From NCBI RefSeq assembly GCF_036898465.1, contig NZ_JARUMJ010000001.1, positions 4,650,001 to 4,714,000 of the forward strand: 64,000 nt of DNA, in the 5' to 3' direction. A program made the translations under genes and the position numbers. Source of the stretch: Streptomyces sp. B21-105. Its GTDB lineage: Bacteria > Actinomycetota > Actinomycetes > Streptomycetales > Streptomycetaceae. Positions within the stretch are counted from its first letter, which is position 1. Each line of letters opens with the position of its first letter. The notes below the pieces were generated by a model. The model searched no databases and was not told where the DNA came from. It saw only the letters and a list, made by a program, of their open reading frames with translations. Below, one piece after another: positions 29,805 through 38,259 of this stretch.

Positions 29805-29984
29805 CGAGCCACCTCCTCCCGTCCGCCGAGCGGACCTCGCCGTGCCTCTGTTCTACGGCACGGCACTGACAATTGAGAGACCCAACTCCGTTTGTGGCGC
29901 GTCGGTTTTGTGAGCTTTCCTCGGCCGACGGACGGAGCGGGCGCCGGACCACGGTAGGCCCGCGGGCACCGTCAGCCAATCTGG

Positions 29985-30247
29985 TTATCCACAGGCCATG
30001 TGGACGACGGCCCGGATGCTGTGGAGAACTCCGCCAAACCTGTGCACGACCCGGTGGACAGGCCTGTGAACAAGCCCTCGATTTTTCTGAACTACCCCCC
30101 CTGACCTGCACTTTCCCCATCCACCGGCTGTGCAGAAGAAAAAGTTGCCCGGTCGGACCAAGATCCCTTCGAACGGCGCGCGAGAAGGAGTGGGACACAA
30201 CAGCGAGTAAGGGTCTCAAGTCAATTGTGTCTGTTACCTGTGGACGA
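29985..30247. promoter_or_regulatory. Cluster of DnaA-box-like 9-mers in the dnaB-MATE spacer
   Basis: The 457-bp spacer (29805-30261) contains TTATCCACA at 29985-29993 on plus. On minus it has TCGTCCACA (30007-29999), TTCTCCACA (30028-30020), TCGTGCACA (30049-30041), TTGTTCACA (30073-30065) and TCGTCCACA (30247-30239). The first matches the bacterial DnaA box exactly; the others differ by one or two bases. The spacer is AT-richer than its surroundings. No gene was found in it. DnaA control of dnaB, or DnaA titration, are possible; neither is shown. Confidence 0.6.
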
Positions 30248-30261
30248 TTAGATTAGTGCTC

Positions 30262-31599
30262 ATGACACAAGCTCCCGCGCCAGCCAAAACCCCCCGGCGG
30301 CGGCACGATCGCGAGATCCTCGCACTCGCCGTGCCGGCGTTCGGCGCACTGGTCGCCGAGCCTCTCTTCGTCATGGCCGACAGCGCGATCGTCGGCCATC
30401 TGGGCACTGCCCAACTGGCTGGACTCGGCATCGCTTCCGCTCTCCTCACGACCGCCGTCAGCATCTTCGTCTTCCTCGCCTACGCCACCACCGCCGCCGT
30501 TGCCCGCCGCGTCGGCTCCGGTGACCTTCAGGCCGCCATCCGGCAGGGTATGGACGGCATCTGGCTGGCGCTGCTGCTGGGCGCTGCCGTTATCGTCACC
30601 GTCCTGCCCGGTGCCCCGGCCCTCGTGGACCTCTTCGGCGCCTCGGACACAGCCGCGCCGTACGCCACCACTTATCTGCGCATCTCGGCCCTCGGCATCC
30701 CTGCCATGCTCGTCGTCCTGGCGGCAACAGGGGTGCTGCGCGGGCTGCAGGACACGAGGACACCTCTCTATGTCGCCGTCGGCGGATTCGTCGCCAACGG
30801 TGCCCTGAACGCCGTTCTCGTCTACGGTGCGGATCTCGGCATCGCGGGATCCGCCTGGGGTACCGTCATCGCCCAGTGGGCCATGGCCGCGGTCTACCTC
30901 GCGGTGGTGATCCGGGGAGCCCGCCGACTTGGCGCCTCACTGCGGCCCAACGCTGCGGGCATCAGGGCGTCGGCCCATGCCGGAGCCCCTCTGCTGGTCC
31001 GAACGCTGTCGCTCCGGGCGATTCTGATGATCGCCACCGCCGTGGCGGCCCGTCTCGGGGACGACGACATCGCGGCCCACCAGATCGCTCTGGGCTTGTG
31101 GAATCTGCTCGCCTTCGCCCTCGACGCCATCGCCATCGCCGGACAAGCCATCATCGGGCGGTATCTGGGCGCCGATGATCCCCAAGGGGCGCGGGACGTC
31201 TGCCGTCGCATGGTCGAATGGGGCATCGCCGTGGGTGTGGCGCTCGGCCTGCTGGTCGTCATTGCCCGGCCGCTGTTCCTGCCTCTGTTCACCAGCGACC
31301 CAGCGGTGAAGGACGCCGCTTTGCCCGCTCTGCTCGTGGTCGCGCTCTCCCAGCCCCTCTGCGGCATCGTCTTCGTACTGGACGGTGTGCTGATGGGTGC
31401 GGGAGACGGCCCCTATCTGGCCTGGGCGATGGTGGCCACCCTGGCCGTCTTCACGCCTGTGGCACTGCTGGTGCCGGTTCTCGGCGGCGGTCTGACTGCG
31501 GTATGGGGAGCGATGGCGTTGATGATGACCGTGCGGATGCTCACCCTCTGGCTGCGGGCCCGCTCGGGTCGCTGGGTCATCACCGGTGCAAGCCTCTGA
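30262..31599 (+). CDS. MATE-family multidrug/metabolite exporter
   Basis: A 445-residue membrane protein with about 12 spans in two similar halves. PAFGALVAEPLFVMADSAIV near the start and AHQIALGLWNLLAFALDAIA in the second half are MATE hallmarks. DinF-like exporters of this type move cationic compounds in exchange for protons or sodium. ATG 30262 has no ribosome site, and GTG 30256 lies two codons upstream in frame. A -10-like TAGATT sits just before it, so the mRNA may be leaderless. The substrate is unknown. Confidence 0.88.
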   Translation: MTQAPAPAKTPRRRHDREILALAVPAFGALVAEPLFVMADSAIVGHLGTAQLAGLGIASALLTTAVSIFVFLAYATTAAVARRVGSGDLQAAIRQGMDGIWLALLLGAAVIVTVLPGAPALVDLFGASDTAAPYATTYLRISALGIPAMLVVLAATGVLRGLQDTRTPLYVAVGGFVANGALNAVLVYGADLGIAGSAWGTVIAQWAMAAVYLAVVIRGARRLGASLRPNAAGIRASAHAGAPLLVRTLSLRAILMIATAVAARLGDDDIAAHQIALGLWNLLAFALDAIAIAGQAIIGRYLGADDPQGARDVCRRMVEWGIAVGVALGLLVVIARPLFLPLFTSDPAVKDAALPALLVVALSQPLCGIVFVLDGVLMGAGDGPYLAWAMVATLAVFTPVALLVPVLGGGLTAVWGAMALMMTVRMLTLWLRARSGRWVITGASL

Positions 31600-31601
31600 C
31601 C

Positions 31602-31615
31602 GTTTCACGTGAAAC
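31602..31615. other. parS: parS site
   Basis: A perfect GTTTCACGTGAAAC beginning 3 bp after the MATE stop and 9 bp before the next stem-loop. Confidence 0.92.
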
Positions 31616-31623
31616 AGGCAAGC

Positions 31624-31658
31624 AGAAGGGGCCGCACCCGATGGGTACGGCCCCTTCT
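31624..31658. terminator. Bidirectional stem-loop between MATE and rplI
   Basis: Arms AGAAGGGGCCG (31624-31634) and CGGCCCCTTCT (31648-31658) pair perfectly around a 13-nt loop in the spacer between convergent genes. Confidence 0.85.
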
Positions 31659-31706
31659 CAGCTCTCAAGCCGATTCCCAGCTCTGTGAGCCGGGCGAGCG
31701 CAGCGA

Positions 31707-32153
31707 TCAGGCCGCGACGACCTCGATGTTGACCTTGGCGGCAACCTCGGGGTGCAGACGCACGGACGTCTCGTGAGCGCCCAGGGTCTTGATCGGCGAG
31801 CCGAGCTCGATGCGACGCTTGTCGACCTCGGGGCCACCGGAAGCCTTGATCGCCGAGGCGACGTCGGCCGGGGTGACGGAACCGAAGAGACGACCGGCGT
31901 CGCCGGAGCGGACGGCCAGACGAACCCTGACGCCCTCGAGCTGGGCCTTCACAGCGTTGGCCTGCTCGATGGTCTGGATCTCGTGGATCTTGCGAGCACG
32001 ACGGATCTGCTCGACGTCCTTCTCGCCACCCTTGGTCCAACGGATCGCGAAGTTCCGCGGGATCAGGTAGTTGCGAGCGTAGCCGTCCTTGACGTCGACG
32101 ACGTCGCCCGCGGCGCCGAGGCCGGAGACCTCGTGAGTGAGGATGATCTTCAT
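31707..32153 (-). CDS. rplI: 50S ribosomal protein L9
   Basis: A 148-residue L9, with the N-terminal rRNA-binding domain [20 protein letters not shown] and [16 protein letters not shown], a long connecting helix, and the C-terminal domain ending KVNIEVVAA. It is last in the rpsF-ssb-rpsR-rplI operon, 18 bp behind rpsR. Confidence 0.97.
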   Translation of the reverse strand: MKIILTHEVSGLGAAGDVVDVKDGYARNYLIPRNFAIRWTKGGEKDVEQIRRARKIHEIQTIEQANAVKAQLEGVRVRLAVRSGDAGRLFGSVTPADVASAIKASGGPEVDKRRIELGSPIKTLGAHETSVRLHPEVAAKVNIEVVAA

Positions 32154-32171
32154 TTGTCGGTCACCCTTCCC

Positions 32172-32408
32172 TTATCGCGCCTGGGCGGTGTAGGGCAGCA
32201 GCGCCATCTCACGGCTGTTCTTGACGGCCGTGGCGACGTCACGCTGGTGCTGCGTGCAGTTGCCGGTCACGCGACGGGCACGGATCTTGCCGCGGTCGGA
32301 AATGAACTTCCGCAGCATGTTCGTGTCCTTGTAGTCCACGTACGTGACCTTGTCCTTGCAAAAAGCGCAGACCTTTTTCTTAGGCTTGCGCACAGGCGGC
32401 TTCGCCAT
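32172..32408 (-). CDS. rpsR: 30S ribosomal protein S18, Cys-containing form
   Basis: A 78-residue S18. [15 protein letters not shown] and [13 protein letters not shown] give a C-x2-C plus a further Cys and His, typical of the zinc-binding (C+) form. Streptomycetes often encode a second, Cys-less S18 elsewhere that replaces this under zinc shortage. It lies 18 bp upstream of rplI and 81 bp behind ssb. Confidence 0.96.
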   Translation of the reverse strand: MAKPPVRKPKKKVCAFCKDKVTYVDYKDTNMLRKFISDRGKIRARRVTGNCTQHQRDVATAVKNSREMALLPYTAQAR

Positions 32409-32489
32409 GGTGTTTCTCCTGTGTGATCAAGAAGTGGGGATACGACCCGCCTTCGACCCGATCGGGCCCGGACAACCGGGCCCGAAGGC

Positions 32490-33092
32490 CTAGAAGGGGG
32501 GCTCGTCCGAGTAGCCGCCGCCGCTGGCGCCGCCGGAGTTGCCACCCCAGCCGCCGCCACCGCCACCGCTGCCGCCCTGGTTGCCACCAGCGGGAGCGCC
32601 GGTCGCCCAGGGGTCGTCGGCCGGAGCGCCGCCGCCGCCCTGCTGGCCGCCGCCGGAGTTGCCACCCCAGCCGCCGCCACCCTGGCCGCCACCGCCACCG
32701 CCGCCGTAACCACCCTGGCCACCGCGGCCGGAAGCCTTGGTGACCTTGGCCGTGGCACTGCGCAGGCTGGCGCCGACTTCCTCGACGTCCAGCTCGTAGA
32801 CCGTGCGCTTGACGCCCTCACGGTCCTCGTAGGACCGCTGCTTCAGCCGGCCCTGCACGATGACGCGCATGCCTCGCTGGAGCGACTCCGCGACGTTCTC
32901 CGCCGCCTGACGCCAGACCGAGCAGGTCAGGAACAGGCTCTCGCCGTCCTTCCACTCGTTCGTCTGGCGGTCGAAGGTGCGGGGAGTGGACGCGACACGG
33001 AACTTCGCGACCGCCGCACCGGAGGGGGTGAAGCGCAGCTCGGGGTCGTCGACAAGATTGCCGACGACCGTGATGACGGTCTCGCCTGCCAT
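32490..33092 (-). CDS. ssb: Single-stranded DNA-binding protein
   Basis: A 200-residue SSB. The OB fold (residues 1-110) starts [20 protein letters not shown] and includes [21 protein letters not shown] Gly-rich linker (about residues 123-192) is followed by the acidic tip DEPPF, which binds partner proteins. The gene lies between rpsF and rpsR as in most bacteria. A good start ATG is at 33092. Confidence 0.96.
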   Translation of the reverse strand: MAGETVITVVGNLVDDPELRFTPSGAAVAKFRVASTPRTFDRQTNEWKDGESLFLTCSVWRQAAENVAESLQRGMRVIVQGRLKQRSYEDREGVKRTVYELDVEEVGASLRSATAKVTKASGRGGQGGYGGGGGGGQGGGGWGGNSGGGQQGGGGAPADDPWATGAPAGGNQGGSGGGGGGWGGNSGGASGGGYSDEPPF

Positions 33093-33168
33093 GGGGGAAC
33101 CTCTCGGCGGGTTTGCTGCTGGCTGCTGGTGCTGCTACTCGGAATCCCGAGATCAGCTGAGCGTGAGC

Positions 33169-33459
33169 TCAGTGGGTCTCGGGGCGGAGGACCTTGGTCC
33201 GGAGGACCGACTCGTTCAGGTTCATCTGGCGGTCGAGCTCCTTGACGACCGCAGGCTCGGCCTGCAGGTCGATGACCGAGTAGATGCCCTCGGGCTTCTT
33301 CTTGATCTCGTACGAGAGACGACGACGGCCCCAGGTGTCGACCTTCTCGACCTTTCCGTTGCCCTCACGGACGACGGAGAGGAAGTTCTCGATCAGCGGG
33401 GAGACAGCGCGCTCCTCGAGATCGGGGTCGAGGATGACCATCACTTCGTAGTGACGCAT
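33169..33459 (-). CDS. rpsF: 30S ribosomal protein S6
   Basis: A 96-residue S6 starting [19 protein letters not shown] and containing [23 protein letters not shown] 33459 is preceded by AAAGGAGGTGG, one of the strongest ribosome sites in the window. It leads the operon rpsF-ssb-rpsR-rplI. Confidence 0.96.
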
Positions 33460-33635
33460 GTGGAACCCACCTCCTTTGGACTCAGCGGCCACGGTCGATC
33501 CGTGGCAGGAGGGTTGTGATGCGTACGCAACGGTATCGGCCGCCACTGACAATCGGGGGTCGGCTGGCGACATCCTCGATCTGAGCTGGGCGGACTCCCT
33601 GGCATGGCCTGGGCAGACACCGGTGCAGAGGGTAC

Positions 33636-33665
33636 AGACTACCTGCACACACGCTTCCGGTTGAA
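33636..33665 (-). promoter_or_regulatory. Possible promoter of the rpsF operon
   Basis: On the minus strand TTCAAC (33665-33660) and TAGTCT (33641-33636) are separated by 18 bp, about 180 bp before rpsF. Consensus-based only. Confidence 0.4.
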
Positions 33666-33746
33666 ATCCGGCGTGGGTGACCGTCAATCTGTACACGTCG
33701 GGTGTGTATGGCGCTACGATGCGCCGCCTTCCGCAGGAGGTGCCGT

Positions 33747-34058
33747 ATGGCACAGGCATTGCGACCCAATACCGCCGGATCTCTCTTCGCCACCGACGGC
33801 AAACCCCATCCGCTCCAGCACGCACTGCTCGCGGTGACGCTGGTGCTCGGCGTGACGGCCTTCATCACGTCGTTCTTCCACAGCCTGCATCTGCTCAGCT
33901 CCTGGACCGGACTGGTGGGAATCCTGACCGGCGCGTACGGGCAGTGGATCTCCGAGACCACCCGTGAGCGCTTCGGTCTGATCCTGGGTCTCGGCGCCGC
34001 GGGCTTCGGCTTCTTCATCGGCATGGCGCACGGCGGCCTGTTCGGCGGACTCTGGTGA
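33747..34058 (+). CDS. Small conserved membrane protein
   Basis: A 103-residue protein with three hydrophobic segments: [37 protein letters not shown], and [22 protein letters not shown]. It starts at ATG 33747 after GCAGGAGGTG. It diverges from rpsF. I do not recognise a named family and propose no function. Confidence 0.75.
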
Positions 34059-34140
34059 CCCGGTCGGCGCCGCCGGCCGCGGCGCCCCGGGCCTCCCGCG
34101 TCCCGTAGGACACCCGGAACACCCACGAACCCAGACGGAA

Positions 34141-34167
34141 CGCCCCGGCCGCGCACGGGCCGGGGCG
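34141..34167. terminator. Stem-loop upstream of the FemX-like gene
   Basis: CGCCCCGGCC (34141-34150) pairs with GGCCGGGGCG (34158-34167) around a 7-nt loop, 82 bp after the small membrane gene. Confidence 0.75.
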
Positions 34168-34274
34168 CAGGTCCCATACGCCCAGTCAGGCCGCTCGAAA
34201 GGCGCAGTAGGCTTCGGCGCGAGAGCCGGAGCCCCTGAACCCATGGGGACACACCAGCCCGAGGAGCGCCCCGA

Positions 34275-35396
34275 ATGAGCCTGACCCTGAGGACGATCAG
34301 CCGAGAGCAGCATCTGGCATACATCCAGAGCCTGCCGTCGGCGAGCCACATGCAGGTTCCGGCCTGGGCCGACGTCAAGGCCGAATGGCGTTCGGAGAGC
34401 CTCGGCTGGTTCGACGAGCGGACCGGGGAACTGGTCGGCGTGGGTCTCGTCCTCTACCGCCAGTTGCCCAAGATCAAGCGCTACCTGGCTTATCTGCCCG
34501 AGGGCCCGGTCATCAACTGGTACGCGCCGAATCTCAACGAGTGGCTGGAACCGATGCTGGCGCACCTCAAGCAGCAGGGCGCGTTCTCGGTGAAGATGGG
34601 TCCGCCGGTGATCATCCGTCGCTGGGAGGCCACCTCCATCAAGGCCGGCATCCAGAACCCGGACGTGAAGCGGCTTCGCGACATCGAGGCCGATTTCATC
34701 GAGCCGCGTGCCTTCGAGGTGGCCGACAAGCTGCGCCGCATGGGCTGGCAGCAGGGTGAGGACGGCGGCGCCGGTTTCGGCGACGTCCAGCCGCGCTACG
34801 TCTACCAGGTGCCGCTGGCGAACCGTTCCCTTGAAGAGGTCCACAAGAACTTCAACCAGCTGTGGCGGCGCAACATCAAGAAGGCCGAGAAGGCCGGCGT
34901 CGAGGTCGTCCAGGGCGGTTACCACGACCTCGAGGAATGGCAGCGGCTGTACGAGATCACGGCCGTGCGCGACCATTTCCGGCCGCGCCCGCTGTCGTAC
35001 TTCCAGCGCATGTGGACGGCCCTCAACTCCGAGGACCCCAACCGGATGCGGCTGTACTTCGCCCGCCACAACGGTGTGAACCTCTCGGCCGCCACGATGC
35101 TGATCGTCGGCGGACACGTCTGGTACTCCTACGGCGCCTCCGACAACATCGGCCGTGAGTTCCGTCCGTCGAACGCCATGCAGTGGCGCATGCTGCGCGA
35201 CGCCTACGCGCTCGGCGCCACCGTCTACGACCTGCGCGGCATCTCCGACTCACTGGACGAGACCGACCACCTCTTCGGCCTGATCCAGTTCAAGGTCGGC
35301 ACGGGCGGCCAGGCCGCCGAGTACCTCGGCGAGTGGGACTTCCCGCTCAACAAGCTGCTCCACAAGGCGCTCGACATCTACATGTCGCGCCGCTGA
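34275..35396 (+). CDS. femX: FemX-type peptidyltransferase, lipid II glycine branching
   Basis: A 373-residue FemABX-family enzyme with two GNAT-like halves. LPEGPVINWYAPNLNEWL, RYVYQVPLANRSLEEVHKNF and LWRRNIKKAEKAGVEVVQGG (the tRNA/lysine-rich loop) and YDLRGISDSLDETDHLFGL near the end are hallmarks. FemX enzymes use Gly-tRNA to attach glycine to the LL-diaminopimelate side chain of lipid II, making the cross-bridge of streptomycete peptidoglycan. The strong identification rests on the family; the amino acid is inferred. The next gene follows after 109 bp on the same strand. Confidence 0.9.
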   Translation: MSLTLRTISREQHLAYIQSLPSASHMQVPAWADVKAEWRSESLGWFDERTGELVGVGLVLYRQLPKIKRYLAYLPEGPVINWYAPNLNEWLEPMLAHLKQQGAFSVKMGPPVIIRRWEATSIKAGIQNPDVKRLRDIEADFIEPRAFEVADKLRRMGWQQGEDGGAGFGDVQPRYVYQVPLANRSLEEVHKNFNQLWRRNIKKAEKAGVEVVQGGYHDLEEWQRLYEITAVRDHFRPRPLSYFQRMWTALNSEDPNRMRLYFARHNGVNLSAATMLIVGGHVWYSYGASDNIGREFRPSNAMQWRMLRDAYALGATVYDLRGISDSLDETDHLFGLIQFKVGTGGQAAEYLGEWDFPLNKLLHKALDIYMSRR

Positions 35397-35505
35397 CGCC
35401 GGTCACGTTCAGTGCTTGCATGTCTCTGACACCCTCTGACACCCCTGACACCTCTGACGCACTTCCCCCACAACCGCAGCCACGAGAAAGGTCCCGGGTC
35501 CGGCC

Positions 35506-36537
35506 ATGGCGCTCACGCTCTACGTCGACACCGCGCGCTGGCGGGCGCACCACAAGCACGTGCAGGAGCAGTTCCCGGGGCTCGTACCGGTCTGCAAGGG
35601 CAACGGCTACGGCTTCGGGCACGACCGGCTGGCGGAGGAGGCCACCCGACTGGGTTCGGATGTCCTCGCCGTCGGCACGACGTACGAGGCCGCGCGCATC
35701 AAGGACTTCTTCGGCGGCGACCTCCTGGTGCTGACGCCCTACCGGCGTGGTGAGGAGCCCGTCCCGCTGCCCGACCGGGTCGTGCGCTCGGTGTCGTCGG
35801 TCGACGGCGTGTACGGCCTCGTGGGGGCCCGCGTGGTCATCGAGGTGATGTCGTCGATGAAGCGGCACGGCATCAGCGAGCAGGACCTGGCGCAGCTGCA
35901 CGCGGCCATCGAGAACGTCCGGCTGGAGGGCTTCGCCATCCACCTGCCGCTGGACCGCACCGACGGCTCCGACGCCGTCGAGGAGGTCATCGGCTGGATG
36001 GACCGGCTGCGGGCGGCCCGGCTGCCGCTGCACACGATGTTCGTCAGCCACCTCAAGGCGGACGAACTCGCCCGGCTGCAGCAGCAGTTCCCGCAGACCC
36101 GCTTCCGCGCCCGGATCGGGACGCGGCTGTGGCTCGGGGACCACGACGCGACCGAGTACCGCGGCGCCGTCCTGGACGTCACCAAGGTCTCCAAGGGCGA
36201 GCGCTTCGGCTACCGGCAGCAGAAGGCGGCCTCCGACGGCTTCCTGGTGGTCGTCGCGGGCGGTACGTCGCACGGGGTGGGCCTGGAGGCCCCCAAGGCC
36301 CTGCACGGCGTCATGCCGCGTGCGAAGGGCGTCGCCCGGGCCGGTCTCGCCACGGTGAACCGGAACCTCTCCCCGTTCGTCTGGGGCGGCAAGCAGCGCT
36401 GGTTCGCCGAGCCGCCGCACATGCAGGTGTCCATCCTGTTCGTGCCCTCGGACGCTCCGGAGCCGCACGTCGGCGACGAGCTGGTGGCCCATCTGCGGCA
36501 CACCACCACCCAGTTCGACCGGCTCGTGGACCGCTGA
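35506..36537 (+). CDS. Alanine racemase-like PLP-barrel protein
   Basis: A 343-residue protein. The PLP lysine motif is in PVCKGNGYGFGHDRLAEEA near residue 30, corresponding to VKANAYGHG of alanine racemase. The C-terminal beta domain has RGAVLDVTKVSKGERFGYRQ, where the Tyr may match the second catalytic base. Overall it diverges from the standard Alr, so racemase activity is not assured. It follows femX in the same direction, suggesting a role in peptidoglycan amino acids. I leave the symbol blank. Confidence 0.75.
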   Translation: MALTLYVDTARWRAHHKHVQEQFPGLVPVCKGNGYGFGHDRLAEEATRLGSDVLAVGTTYEAARIKDFFGGDLLVLTPYRRGEEPVPLPDRVVRSVSSVDGVYGLVGARVVIEVMSSMKRHGISEQDLAQLHAAIENVRLEGFAIHLPLDRTDGSDAVEEVIGWMDRLRAARLPLHTMFVSHLKADELARLQQQFPQTRFRARIGTRLWLGDHDATEYRGAVLDVTKVSKGERFGYRQQKAASDGFLVVVAGGTSHGVGLEAPKALHGVMPRAKGVARAGLATVNRNLSPFVWGGKQRWFAEPPHMQVSILFVPSDAPEPHVGDELVAHLRHTTTQFDRLVDR

Positions 36538-36545
36538 GCGGCGTA

Positions 36546-36600
36546 CGGATGTGACAGAGGCCGTACGCGGAACCTCCGTGTACGGCCTCTGTCACATCCG
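36546..36600. terminator. Very strong bidirectional terminator, 21-bp perfect arms
   Basis: Arms at 36546-36566 (starting CGGATGTGACAGAGG) and 36580-36600 are perfect reverse complements with a 13-nt loop. It separates the convergent PLP-barrel and GT87 genes. Confidence 0.92.
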
Positions 36601-36617
36601 CGCGGTGTGGTGTTCGC

Positions 36618-38126
36618 TCACGGCGAACTGTCGATGACGTCCTGCTTGCCCCAGTCCACCTGGTGGCCGTCGAAGTGCGAGGCGTGCCCGGGAGGATGGG
36701 CGGCCGCGCCCAGAACGAAGACGTCCTCCGCTCCGTCGAGCACCCCGCCCGAGGGATCGTCGTCGCCGCCCAGACGTACCACGTCCCGTTCTGGCATCAG
36801 GATGTCACGCACGACCACTCCGCACAGGTAGAGCGTTCCCAGCAGGTGGACGCCGATGGCCCAGTGGTAGCCGTCGGTCGGCAGGCCTTTGTGGGCGTCG
36901 CCGCCCATCGTGTACGCGAGGTACATCCAGATGCCCAGGAAGTAGACGACCTCGCAGGCCTGCCAGATCAGGAAGTCCCGCCACTTCGGCCGGGCCAGCA
37001 CCGCCAGCGGCACCAGCCAGAGCACGTACTGCGGCGAGTAGACCTTGTTGGTCAGGATGAAGGCCGCGACGATCAGGAAGGCCAGCTGGGCGAAGCGGGG
37101 CCGGCGGGGCGCGGTCAGCGTGAGCGCTGCGATACCCACCGCGCACAGCACGACCAGGAGCGTGGCGAGCGTGTTCACGCTGTCGGTGGTCAGCGGGTCG
37201 CTGGAGTTCTGGGCCAGGATCAGCCAGAAGGAGCCGAAGTCGACGCCGCGCTCCTGACTGAACCGGTAGAACTTGGACCATCCCTCGAAGGCGAAGAGCA
37301 TGACCGGCAGGTTCACCAGGAGCCAGGCCACGACCGCGCCCCCAAGCGCCTTGCCGAAGTCTCGCCACTTCCCGGCACGCCAGCACAGCATGAACAGCGG
37401 GCCGAGCAGGAAGACCGGGTAGAGCTTGGCGGCGGTGGCAAGCCCCAGCAGGAGGCCGAACGCCACCGCCCGTCCCCGGGACCACATGAGCATGGCCAGG
37501 GCCGTCAGCGCGACCGCCAACAGGTCCCAGTTGATGGTCGCGGTCAGTGCGAAGGCGGGCGCCAGGGCGACCAGCAGGCCGTCCCACGGCCGTCGGGCGT
37601 GTGTCCGGGTCACACAGACGGCGATCACGGCCGCGCACGCCATCAGCATCCCTGCGTTGACCATCCAGTACCACTGCTCCTGGTGCTGGATGCTGCCGCT
37701 GCCCGGCGTCAGCCAGTTGGCCACCTCCATGAACACGCCGGTCAGCACGGGGTACTCGAGGTAGTCCATGTCGCCAGGGAGCTTGTCGAAGTACGGCACG
37801 AGCCCGTCGGCGAAGCCACGCCCCTGGTAGAGGTGCGGGATGTCCGAGTAGCAGGCGTGCGTGTACTGGGAGGTGGCCCCGAAGAACCAGCCTCCGTTGT
37901 AGCAGGGCGCCTTCTGGATCAGTCCTAGGGCGAACATCCCGATCGCCACGAGCGCGATGATCCGCACGGGGGTCCACCAGGACGTCCCCAGCAGGGCTCG
38001 CCGGCCGAGAGGACCTCCGATCAGCTCACTGCCGGCCGCGGCCACCGGATCGTCACGGGTCGGCTTTACGGGATCCGGCTCGTTCACTCGCGCCGACGTC
38101 GATTCTGCACTGGGCATAGGCGCCAT
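36618..38126 (-). CDS. GT87-type (DUF2029) membrane mannosyltransferase-like protein
   Basis: A 502-residue polytopic protein with about 10-11 membrane segments. DYLEYPVLTGVFMEVANWL, TINWDLLAVALTALAMLMWS, GLATAAKLYPVFLLGPLFML and FVYSPQYVLW-like NKVYSPQYVLWLVPLAV are typical of the GT87 family. In mycobacteria PimE belongs here and adds mannose to PIM lipids using polyprenyl-phosphate mannose; the sugar here is unproven. ATG 38126 or ATG 38117 may be the start. Two parS sites lie just upstream. Confidence 0.85.
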   Translation of the reverse strand: MAPMPSAESTSARVNEPDPVKPTRDDPVAAAGSELIGGPLGRRALLGTSWWTPVRIIALVAIGMFALGLIQKAPCYNGGWFFGATSQYTHACYSDIPHLYQGRGFADGLVPYFDKLPGDMDYLEYPVLTGVFMEVANWLTPGSGSIQHQEQWYWMVNAGMLMACAAVIAVCVTRTHARRPWDGLLVALAPAFALTATINWDLLAVALTALAMLMWSRGRAVAFGLLLGLATAAKLYPVFLLGPLFMLCWRAGKWRDFGKALGGAVVAWLLVNLPVMLFAFEGWSKFYRFSQERGVDFGSFWLILAQNSSDPLTTDSVNTLATLLVVLCAVGIAALTLTAPRRPRFAQLAFLIVAAFILTNKVYSPQYVLWLVPLAVLARPKWRDFLIWQACEVVYFLGIWMYLAYTMGGDAHKGLPTDGYHWAIGVHLLGTLYLCGVVVRDILMPERDVVRLGGDDDPSGGVLDGAEDVFVLGAAAHPPGHASHFDGHQVDWGKQDVIDSSP

Positions 38127-38189
38127 CCTGCCGTACCGACCTAGGGAAACACCGAGGGCCGCCCCACCGGGTGCGGTGGAGCGACCCTC

Positions 38190-38203
38190 GTTTCACGTGA
38201 AAC
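38190..38203. other. parS: parS site, left member of a pair
   Basis: A perfect GTTTCACGTGAAAC, followed after the 8-bp palindrome ATGCGCAT by a second perfect copy. Confidence 0.93.
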
Positions 38204-38211
38204 ATGCGCAT

Positions 38212-38225
38212 GTTTCACGTGAAAC
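38212..38225. other. parS: parS site, right member of a pair
   Basis: A perfect parS 22 bp from the first (centre to centre). Together 38190-38225 form a 36-bp perfect palindrome, in the spacer between the PBP stop and the GT87 start. Confidence 0.93.
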
Positions 38226-38259
38226 ACCCAAGCCAGACTGCGAGCCGGCTGATTTACGG

